DNA of 5,134 nucleotides from Candidatus Hydrogenedentota bacterium. GTDB lineage: Bacteria > Hydrogenedentota > Hydrogenedentia > Hydrogenedentales > SLHB01. The notes beneath the pieces are model-generated. The model searched no databases. It saw only the letters and a list, made by a program, of their open reading frames with translations, and was not told the DNA's origin. Where the stretch lies: NCBI GenBank assembly GCA_003557825.1, contig PWNM01000150.1, positions 1-5,134 on the forward strand. Direction: 5' to 3'. Every line of letters starts with the position of its first letter. Position 1 is the first letter of the stretch. Below, piece after piece: positions 1-5,134 of this stretch. Position numbers and translations under genes: made by a program.

Positions 1-163
1 CGATGAAGTCGAGGAAGGCCCCGGGCTTCGAGCCTTCAAGGGCGATGGTCTTGTCGCTGCGGTAGCCCAGGGTGCCGAGCAGGCCGAGGGCGGCCTGCCG
101 AAGCGGAAATGCGGTGAATGCCTTAAGACTATCCTCTATATGTGCGCGCAGATCGTTGCTCAT
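1..163 (-). CDS. N-terminal fragment of a putative Eco57I-type DNA methylase / restriction-modification protein (cut by window edge)
   Basis: On the minus strand an ATG at 163 opens a frame with no stop to the window edge, giving 54 residues that start MSNDLRAHIEDSLKAF. Its start overlaps the TGA of the upstream DUF1016 gene as ATGA, which implies translational coupling; only a weak GAGAA-like purine stretch precedes it. The visible part is a predicted helix (residues 1-30) followed by LGTLGYRSDKT and KPGAFLDF. From memory, a 'TLGY.S(D/E)(K/R)T ... FL' pattern occurs at the N-terminus of large Eco57I-type methylase proteins that accompany PLD-helicase genes. No catalytic motif (for example NPPY) lies inside the window, so the function rests on this similarity plus context. 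GC is high (about 63-70% over 1-120), like the helicase gene and unlike the DUF1016 gene between them. That the gene exists is likely; its identity is tentative. Confidence 0.5.
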   Translation of the reverse strand, partial: MSNDLRAHIEDSLKAFTAFPLRQAALGLLGTLGYRSDKTIALEGSKPGAFLDFI

Positions 164-1290
164 GGTTTCTCATTCTCATCAGGATCTTTGATGGTTTCTT
201 CAAGAAATTTCTGGATATCCTCTTTCCGCGGCAGTTCAAGCTGATATTTGGAAACAAACATGCTGTTATCCATTCCGGCCAGGGCATATTCAACAAGGGC
301 TTGATCCTTCTGGGTACAGAGCAGTATGCCTATCGGCTGGTTGTCGCCATCGGCCATCATGTTCTTGCGGTACCAACTGACATAGGTGTTGAGCTGGCCT
401 ATGTTTTCATGACTGAAGTCTTCTATCTTGAGGTCAATCAGAACATGGCATTTGAGTATGCGATGGTAGAAAACAAGATCGATGAAGCCGTAGGTGTCGC
501 CAATAAGAATTCGCTTCTGCCGGGCTTCAAAACAGAAACCGTGTCCCAATTCCAGAAGAAAGTCCTGCAGCTTATTCAGCAGCGCATCTTCCAATTCAGA
601 CTCGGCCATCACTTCGCTGGGCTTGATTCCAAGGAATTCGAAGATGTACGGGTCACGTATGGCTAGTTTGGGTGCTGCCTGTTCCGCACTGGACTGCACC
701 AATGCTGACAGCTTCTTCTTGTCCTTTGACAGCCCGGAACGCTCGTAGTACAGACTTGCGATCTGACGCTTAAGCTCCCTAACCGACCAATTACCCCTGA
801 TACATTCGATTTCATAGAAAGCGCGTTTGAGATCGTCATCAAGATCAACCAGCAGTTTCAAGTGGCTGTATGAAAGGCTGTTGACCAGCTTTTCCCCAGG
901 CAGAGCCAATTGTGCCGACACTGTCGGCACTTTCTTCACGACTTGCGCAACATGCTCAGGGGCAATTACTTGTAATTGTGCCGACACTGACCGCACAATC
1001 TGTGGATAGACGCGATACAGCTTGAGATAGTCATATAGTTGCCGGCGATTACAGTTACTAATATCAGTCAATCGTTCCGCAAGGTCCCGCAACAGGGTTT
1101 CGCCATACTTTGCTCTGTCATCACCACAAAGCTCGTATTCAGCAATATAAGCCCCGATCATCCAATTTCGTAGCGTAAGACTGATATTAACCGCTTTACC
1201 AACCTGGGTCGCCACACTGTCATGAACCTGCCGGATTGAAGCCACCAGCCTATCAAAATCCATATTCTGGAGATTCATGTTAGCAGCCAT
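160..1290 (-). CDS. DUF1016 / YhcG-family protein with C-terminal PDDEXK nuclease domain
   Basis: A 376-residue protein of the DUF1016 (YhcG) family. The N-terminal DUF1016_N helical domain spans roughly residues 10-180 and shows RNWMIGAYIAEYE (41-53), the YG-E-LL-LA-RL pattern (62-74), NRRQLYDYLKLY (81-92), YSHLKLLVDLDDD (141-153) and GNWSVRELKRQI (166-177). The C-terminal nuclease-like domain (about 205-360) has ELEDALL (232-238), GFIDLVFYH with Asp271, IDLK with Asp286 and Lys288, and IGQLNTYVSWY (297-307), matching a PDDEXK core (E235, D271, D286-x-K288). Family members are poorly characterised; they are thought to act on nucleic acid and often sit in restriction-modification operons. The ATG at 1290 follows a G-rich stretch; Met5 (1278) is a possible alternative. 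The gene overlaps the helicase by 11 nt and the next gene by 4 nt. Its sampled GC (about 47-50%) is well below both neighbours, suggesting separate acquisition. Residues 101-137 hold an unusual repeat-bounded insert. Confidence 0.9.
   Translation of the reverse strand: MAANMNLQNMDFDRLVASIRQVHDSVATQVGKAVNISLTLRNWMIGAYIAEYELCGDDRAKYGETLLRDLAERLTDISNCNRRQLYDYLKLYRVYPQIVRSVSAQLQVIAPEHVAQVVKKVPTVSAQLALPGEKLVNSLSYSHLKLLVDLDDDLKRAFYEIECIRGNWSVRELKRQIASLYYERSGLSKDKKKLSALVQSSAEQAAPKLAIRDPYIFEFLGIKPSEVMAESELEDALLNKLQDFLLELGHGFCFEARQKRILIGDTYGFIDLVFYHRILKCHVLIDLKIEDFSHENIGQLNTYVSWYRKNMMADGDNQPIGILLCTQKDQALVEYALAGMDNSMFVSKYQLELPRKEDIQKFLEETIKDPDENEKP
908..999. repeat. Two 16-bp direct repeats carrying small palindromes inside the DUF1016 gene
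   Basis: AATTGTGCCGACACTG occurs exactly at 908-923 and again at 974-989, spaced 66 nt (22 codons) apart. Each copy lies in a palindrome: 912-930 is GTGCCGACACTGTCGGCAC, with perfect 9-bp arms around one central base, while 975-999 is imperfect (10 of 12 pairs, with outer arms ATTGTGC/GCACAAT). Between them, 963-978 is CAATTACTTGTAATTG, with 7-bp arms around TT. On the coding strand both copies are read in the same frame and encode VSAQL at residues 102-106 and 124-128. Recombination between copies would remove or add exactly 22 residues without a frameshift. The role is unknown. Confidence 0.75.
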
Positions 1291-4200
1291 CTTTCCCCCC
1301 CATGATCACGAGCCAGGTGACGAGTTCGAGATCGGCGCTGGAGGCCGGGGTATCCTGCACGGATGGCAGCTTGCCGTCGCGACCGGAGAACAAGGCGGCG
1401 GCGGCGCGTTTGCCGAAGGTGGCTTTGATGGATTCGACGGCGCGTTCGAGCAGATGGTTCTCGTGCGCCATGTCGGCGCCGTTCCCGGTGCGGTTGTCGA
1501 AGAGGTCGCAGAGATGGTTGAGCGCTGATGGCCGGCCGGCGGCGAGCGTCCGAAAGACTTCCAGCGATTGCTTGGGCTGGGCGAAGGTGAGGCGCACATT
1601 GCCGTCGTCGAGCACGTAAACGAGGTAGTGCGGGGCGAGAGGGTTGACTTCGGTGGGGCGGCGGTTGTCGCGCTGACGGAAGCAGAAAAGGATGCCCGGC
1701 TGAGTGGCGGGGAGCTGGGGATCGGGTGGGACCACGGCGTACAGGCCGAGCGGAGACGATTCCAGTTCCTCGCGGTTGGCTTCGAGGAAGCGAAGGAGAT
1801 CGAGCCGGAAGTCGGCAAGGGAGAAATCGGCCAGGGATATATTGTCCTCGTCGAGGTCTTCGAGGTCGAGGATCTCGTGCTGCAGGCGTTTGAGCTGCCG
1901 GTTCCGGTAGTGAAGATTGGAGGCGATAAGGTCTTCAAACTGCTCGGCGTCGAGGAGGTTGTCCTCGCCCGAGGCGGTGAGATCGACCAAGGCCATGCGG
2001 GCTTCGACGCGGTGTTTGACGTTGAGGTAGGCGTCGAGGTCTTTGGTGGGCCAGAAGTTGACCAGGGAAACGCGCTCGTTGCGGGAACCGATCCGGTCGA
2101 TGCGGCCGAAGCGCTGGATGATGCGGACGGGATTCCAGTGGATGTCGTAGTTGACGAGGAAGTCGCAATCCTGAAGGTTCTGGCCCTCCGAGATGCAGTC
2201 CGTGGCGATGAGCAGATCGATTTCCTCGTCCTGCGGGAGTTCCGGCTGGCGGTCGCGTCCTTTGGATCGGGGGGAGAAGTTGGCGAGAATGTGTTCGAAG
2301 TCGGTTTTGCCCAGCGTGGCGCGGTTGGCCCCGCCGCCCGAAACGAGGGCGGCGTGGGTGCCGCGTGCCGCATGCAATGGCTCGGCGAGGCGCTGCCAGA
2401 GATATTGAGCCGTATCCGCGAAGGCGGTGAAGACGATGATCTTGCGGATAGGCTCGCCTTCCCGATTCGTCGAGGGGTGGTCGAGCTTGTTCTCAATCAG
2501 GGCGCGGAGGCGGAGAAGCTTGGCGTCCCGGGCCGGATGGATGGGTTCGGCGTGATCAAGCAGATATTGCAACTGGTCGCGATCCTGGCTGATGGCGAGT
2601 TTCCACTCGGGGAGATTGAGATGTTCCAGGCTGATCTTGTGCTTGCCGCCGATCTTGAGGTCTTCCGGGTCGACGTCGAGATCATCGAAGTCTTCGTCGC
2701 TAAGATTGGCGAAGTCGAAGGTGGGGTTCTGATTCTTGGTTTCCTGGAAGCTTTCGATTCTCGCCTTGAGGTCGTCGATCTTGCGGATGGTGCGGCCGAG
2801 GGTGAGGCGGAAGGAATCGATGGAGCTTTCGAGCCGCTTGAGGAAGTTCACCTTCATCATGGAAATGAGGATGCGTTCCCGGCCTTCCTGCGTGAAGTTG
2901 CCGATCCTTTGGGCGTATTCATCGAGAACCGACGGCGGCAGATCGCTGCGGAGGTAGGAGCTTGGGTGGTAGAGACTCAGGGTGAGACTGCTGATTTTGG
3001 CATCGAGCTGCTGGAAAGTGAGGAACTTTCCATCGGCGTCGATCTCCGGGTATTCCGCCTGGGGCTTGGATCTGTCGGGAAAGCCTCCGAGGCTGGCGAG
3101 TTCTTTTGCGTAGTAGCGTTTGATCTGGGCCCTGGAACGGGCAATGGAAAGGCCATCGAGCAGTTTGAAAAAATCGCTCCCAAGCTGATTGATGAGGTCG
3201 CGGGTCCTGCGTTCGGCGGGCGGCTTCTTCGTCCAGGTGGTGAATTTGCTCTGCGCCTGGCGGGCGGTTTCCTTCACGCTGGGCACGCCGAGGTTTTCCC
3301 GGAATGCGCCGTCATGGGCGGGATTCTCGGAGCGGGCGACATCGCCGCCGGCGATGAGCGATATCTGATTGCGGATGTCGGCGATCTGGTTGTTGACCGG
3401 TGTGGCGGAGAGCAGGAGCACTTTGGTTTTCAGGCCCGACTGAATGACATCCGCCATCAAGCGTTCGTAGCGGCTTCGTCGCCGAGAACCGTCGTCTTTT
3501 TCCTTGCCGACGGCGTTGTTGCGGAAGTTATGGGATTCGTCGATGACAATGAGCCCGTAGTTGCCCCAGTTTAGGCTGGCGAGATCGATGTCGCCGGATA
3601 GTCCGCCTTCCCGCGAAAGATCTGTATGGGAGAGAACATCGTATCCAAACCCGTCGTCAAGAAGGGGGTTGAGGCGGCTGTTTGCTCCGTAAACCGTCCA
3701 GTTTTGTTTCAGTTTCTTGGGGCAGAGCACAAGAACACGTTCGTTCCGGAGTTCGAAGTATTTGATGACCGCGAGCGCCTCGAAGGTCTTTCCCAGTCCG
3801 ACGCTGTCGGCCAGGATGCAGCCATTATAGGCGAGGATTTTGTTAATCGCGCCTTTGACGCCGTCCTTCTGGAACGAGAAGAGCATGTTCCAAATACCGG
3901 ACTCGAGGAGCGTCGTTCGCTTGAGGGTGTCGTCGACATCGTCTGCGCCTGCGAGTTCCTCGCGGAAGATGTGAAAGAGGGTGAGGTAGTAGATGAATTC
4001 CGGGGAATGATTCGCGTAGAGGCGTTCCAAGTATCGAAGCACCTCGGCTTTCACGTCTTTGGTGAGCGCGTCGTCGCTCCATGCTTCCTCGAACCAGTCG
4101 AGGAGATCATGGCGATCCCGGTCGGAATCAATGACGAGATTGAGTTCGATGTTGTTGCCGGAATGGCGGAGACCCAAGCCGGGAACGGTGAAATTCGAGC

Positions 4201-4612
4201 TGCCAAGGATGGCGTTGGAGGCGTTGCCGTTTTGAATATGGTATGCCTTGCCATGGAGGAATCCGGATTGGCGGATTGAGCGGATCTCCACCATCCTGTC
4301 GATCCATGCCGCACAGGCCTTTGCGGCGGGACGCTGAGCGAGTGAATGAGCAAGTTCGAGCCCGTCCTCGGTAAGGCGGAAGTTCTTCTTGGTGTGCTTG
4401 TCGGAATCAATTTCCGATATGAACGACGGTTCTCCGAAGAGAAAGCGGAGGTTTTGGGCGGATTCGAGTTCGGGCTTCAGCGCATCGTAGGCGCTGACGG
4501 TAAAGTAGGCTGAAACGAACGAGAGTTTCGTTTGGGGCTTGATCTGAGAACGAAGAAACTCGCCGACCGATCCGCGTGCCGGGCGATTGTCTTTTAGACT
4601 GCTTTGCGTCAT
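1280..4612 (-). CDS. Phospholipase D-like domain fused to SNF2-type DEAD/DEAH helicase (1110 aa)
   Basis: A superfamily 2 ATP-dependent nucleic-acid translocase with an N-terminal PLD-like domain. The open frame runs up to 4789, but its first 59 codons cross the inverted repeats. The ATG at 4612 (MTQSSLKDNR) has GAGGG nine bases upstream and directly precedes the conserved PLD region, so it is the chosen start. Residue numbers are from this Met. PLD domain about 10-185: FLHGKAYH (118-125) with His120/Lys122, GSSNFT (137-142) and NNIELN (153-158). Helicase: Walker A DSVGLGKT (269-276), motif Ia VLVLCPKKLKQNW (293-305), DESH box (358-361), SATP (402-405), motif IV IIVFTAFADT (725-734), motif V TDCISEGQNLQ (804-814), and motif VI QRFGRIDRIGS (833-843). 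All core ATPase motifs look intact. Between the RecA-like lobes are a predicted coiled coil (about 592-626) and an acidic stretch (about 631-653). A region of about 260 residues after motif VI is unassigned. It probably remodels DNA within a restriction-like system, by context only. Confidence 0.93.
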   Translation of the reverse strand: MTQSSLKDNRPARGSVGEFLRSQIKPQTKLSFVSAYFTVSAYDALKPELESAQNLRFLFGEPSFISEIDSDKHTKKNFRLTEDGLELAHSLAQRPAAKACAAWIDRMVEIRSIRQSGFLHGKAYHIQNGNASNAILGSSNFTVPGLGLRHSGNNIELNLVIDSDRDRHDLLDWFEEAWSDDALTKDVKAEVLRYLERLYANHSPEFIYYLTLFHIFREELAGADDVDDTLKRTTLLESGIWNMLFSFQKDGVKGAINKILAYNGCILADSVGLGKTFEALAVIKYFELRNERVLVLCPKKLKQNWTVYGANSRLNPLLDDGFGYDVLSHTDLSREGGLSGDIDLASLNWGNYGLIVIDESHNFRNNAVGKEKDDGSRRRSRYERLMADVIQSGLKTKVLLLSATPVNNQIADIRNQISLIAGGDVARSENPAHDGAFRENLGVPSVKETARQAQSKFTTWTKKPPAERRTRDLINQLGSDFFKLLDGLSIARSRAQIKRYYAKELASLGGFPDRSKPQAEYPEIDADGKFLTFQQLDAKISSLTLSLYHPSSYLRSDLPPSVLDEYAQRIGNFTQEGRERILISMMKVNFLKRLESSIDSFRLTLGRTIRKIDDLKARIESFQETKNQNPTFDFANLSDEDFDDLDVDPEDLKIGGKHKISLEHLNLPEWKLAISQDRDQLQYLLDHAEPIHPARDAKLLRLRALIENKLDHPSTNREGEPIRKIIVFTAFADTAQYLWQRLAEPLHAARGTHAALVSGGGANRATLGKTDFEHILANFSPRSKGRDRQPELPQDEEIDLLIATDCISEGQNLQDCDFLVNYDIHWNPVRIIQRFGRIDRIGSRNERVSLVNFWPTKDLDAYLNVKHRVEARMALVDLTASGEDNLLDAEQFEDLIASNLHYRNRQLKRLQHEILDLEDLDEDNISLADFSLADFRLDLLRFLEANREELESSPLGLYAVVPPDPQLPATQPGILFCFRQRDNRRPTEVNPLAPHYLVYVLDDGNVRLTFAQPKQSLEVFRTLAAGRPSALNHLCDLFDNRTGNGADMAHENHLLERAVESIKATFGKRAAAALFSGRDGKLPSVQDTPASSADLELVTWLVIMGGKDGC
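1295..1301 (-). promoter_or_regulatory. G7 tract acting as probable ribosome binding site of the DUF1016 gene
   Basis: On the minus strand ATGGGGGGGAAAGATG places seven consecutive G bases four bases ahead of the ATG at 1290. It is the only Shine-Dalgarno-like sequence before that start. The tract also lies in the helicase coding sequence, encoding Gly-Gly five residues before the stop. Pairing with the anti-Shine-Dalgarno is only partial and the spacing is short. Translational coupling from the overlapping helicase gene may matter more. Confidence 0.5.
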
Positions 4613-4621
4613 TGATGTTAT

Positions 4622-4626
4622 CCCTC
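4622..4626 (-). promoter_or_regulatory. Shine-Dalgarno sequence of the PLD-helicase gene
   Basis: On the minus strand GAGGGATAACATCAATG gives a GAGGG core nine bases before the ATG at 4612. This site decides the start: the longer frame to 4789 has no comparable site, and its extra residues are translated from the inverted-repeat region. Confidence 0.75.
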
Positions 4627-4641
4627 GATCATTTATGCAAA

Positions 4642-4670
4642 TAGATACGGAATGAACACCTGAAATACAA
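4642..4670 (-). promoter_or_regulatory. Weak candidate sigma70-type promoter of the defence-like operon
   Basis: In the AT-richer stretch upstream of the helicase, the minus strand reads TTGTAT (4670-4665), 17 bases, then TATCTA (4647-4642). Each box matches only 3 of 6 consensus bases. CATAAA (4637-4632) is another possible -10 box but has no good -35. Position and base composition favour a promoter somewhere in 4630-4680; the exact boxes are a guess. Confidence 0.25.
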
Positions 4671-4705
4671 GACAAAAGTAACGGCTCAGGCATGATGCTC
4701 TGCTG

Positions 4706-4801
4706 CCCGCCGGCCTTGCGCCGGTGGAGGCAAACGTTGAGGGAGCAGGCTCTGCGCCCCTTTCCCTCGACTTTCTTCACCGCCGGCACAAGGCCGACGG
4801 G
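4706..4801. repeat. Inverted pair of REP-like palindromic elements
   Basis: CCCGCCGGCCTTGCGCCGG (4706-4724) and the reverse complement of 4783-4801 (CCCGTCGGCCTTGTGCCGG) match at 17 of 19 positions, so the two units face each other across 58 bp. Each unit can fold on itself: CCGGC/GCCGG around CTTGC at 4710-4724, and an imperfect CCGGC/GCCGA on the right. Nested inside are GAGGGA (4739-4744) with TCCCTC (4763-4768), and GCAG-GCT-CTGC (4745-4755), so the whole 96 nt could form one long imperfect stem. GC-rich palindromes paired in opposite orientation beside a RAYT gene are the typical REP/BIME arrangement. The element may also end transcription or block readthrough between the divergent genes; there is no clear T tract, so a terminator is not called. 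Confidence 0.7.
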
Positions 4802-4853
4802 ATCGAGAAAAGATAGGCAGAGGGGTCACGTCGCTACAATCGACAAATAGATG

Positions 4854-4882
4854 TTGCGTGTGCAGGCTTGTTTGTGTATAGA
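4854..4882 (+). promoter_or_regulatory. Candidate promoter of the RAYT gene, possibly giving a leaderless transcript
   Basis: TTGCGT (4854-4859), 17 bases, then TATAGA (4877-4882). The -10 box matches 4 of 6 consensus bases and the -35 box 3 of 6. The -10 ends only seven bases before the ATG at 4890, so transcription would begin at or next to the start codon. That fits the lack of a Shine-Dalgarno sequence there. It is a prediction by eye. Confidence 0.3.
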
Positions 4883-4889
4883 TTTGCGC

Positions 4890-5134
4890 ATGGTTAGACC
4901 ATTAAGAGTTGATGTGCATGGCGGCTGGTATCATGTGAGCGCGCGCGGGATCGAGCGGCGGCGGATATACTGGGGGGCGAATTACTGTCGCCATTTTCTG
5001 GGATTGCTTGAGGCCATGAGCGAGCGATTCTGCGTAGAGGTCCATGCCTATTGCCTGATGCCGAACCATTATCATCTGATTGTACGGACCCCGGAAGCGA
5101 ATGCCAGTCGTGCGATCCAGTAGCCAGTGGCTGA
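4890..5134 (+). pseudogene. REP-associated tyrosine transposase (RAYT, Y1/HUH family), interrupted and cut by window edge
   Basis: RAYTs are single-strand DNA endonuclease/transposases related to IS200/IS605 TnpA that act on REP palindromes. From the ATG at 4890 the protein starts MVRPLRVDVHGGWYHVSARG, the usual RAYT opening, and contains HAYCLMPNHYHLIV (residues 52-65) with the metal-binding HUH pair His60/His62. The start at 4851 is rejected because its extra 13 residues do not fit the family. The frame stops at TAG (5121-5123) after only 77 residues, ahead of where the catalytic Tyr normally lies. Just past the stop, in another frame, CAG TGG CTG (5125-5133) reads Gln-Trp-Leu, the family's usual continuation after ...SRAIQ. 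This points to a 7-nt insertion, seen as CAGT-AGC-CAGT at 5118-5128. The product would lack its nucleophile and be inactive. The REP-like pair just upstream fits this gene type. The rest of the gene lies outside the window. Confidence 0.8.

Noticed and set aside
142..666. 174-codon plus-strand open frame opposite the DUF1016 nuclease domain
   Set aside because: The minus-strand frame carries the conserved PDDEXK and DUF1016 motifs; the plus-strand product resembles nothing recognisable.
908..999. CRISPR-like or operator array
   Set aside because: There are only two short repeats, they lie inside a conserved coding frame, and the 50-nt gap encodes in-frame protein.
1568..3574. 668-codon plus-strand open frame antisense to the helicase gene
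   Set aside because: It is fully antisense to a protein with complete SF2 motifs. Its product is a Val/Gly/Glu-rich string without recognisable domains, as expected for the shadow of a GC-rich gene.
3626..4279. 217-codon plus-strand open frame opposite the PLD/Walker A region
   Set aside because: Shadow of the helicase coding sequence; no domain pattern and no start-site support.
4613..4789. 59-codon N-terminal extension of the helicase frame
   Set aside because: It is translated from the REP-like palindromes and promoter region, has no Shine-Dalgarno sequence at its ATG, and lies before the point where PLD similarity begins. The ATG at 4612 has a good GAGGG site.
4706..4801. Rho-independent terminator
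   Set aside because: The stem is strong, but there is no T run directly after it on either strand, and both flanking genes read away from it. A REP-type repeat fits better.
4851..4889. Thirteen-residue N-terminal extension of the RAYT
   Set aside because: RAYT proteins usually begin at M-x-RPLR, which is the ATG at 4890. The extension overlaps a promoter-like sequence and has no ribosome binding site.

Overview
The window looks like a bacterial accessory (probably defence-related) locus next to a decayed transposase-type gene. Nothing identifies the species. Hand counts of sampled 60-nt stretches give about 62-70% GC in the helicase gene and the window-edge gene, against about 47-50% in the nuclease-like gene. 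The transposase fragment resembles RAYT proteins I associate with Verrucomicrobiota/Kiritimatiellota/Desulfobacterota-type genomes, but this is a weak impression from memory.

Layout. Almost all of positions 1-4612 is one minus-strand operon of three overlapping genes, in transcription order: (1) a 1110-residue protein fusing an N-terminal phospholipase D-like (HKD) domain to a SNF2-type helicase/translocase (1280-4612); (2) a 376-residue DUF1016/YhcG-type protein with a C-terminal PDDEXK nuclease fold (160-1290); (3) the first 54 residues of a third protein running off the left edge (1-163), whose N-terminus resembles Eco57I-type DNA methylase/restriction proteins. The genes overlap by 11 and 4 nt, so translation is probably coupled.

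Positions 4613-4889 are a divergent intergenic region of 277 bp. It holds the operon's Shine-Dalgarno sequence and weak promoter-like sequence. It also holds an inverted pair of 19-nt GC-rich REP-like elements within a roughly 96-nt imperfect palindrome, and a promoter-like sequence facing right. From 4890 to the right edge is a plus-strand REP-associated tyrosine transposase (RAYT, Y1/HUH family) gene, interrupted at a TAG codon by what looks like a 7-nt insertion.

Working model (inference): a PLD-helicase plus a DNA methylase is a restriction-like or DISARM-like defence core, with the compositionally distinct DUF1016 nuclease inserted as an accessory gene. Notable details are a G7 tract at the helicase/nuclease junction, where losing one G would fuse the two proteins in frame, and a 66-nt in-frame duplication-like unit bounded by palindromic repeats inside the nuclease gene. 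No tRNA, rRNA or CRISPR array is visible.
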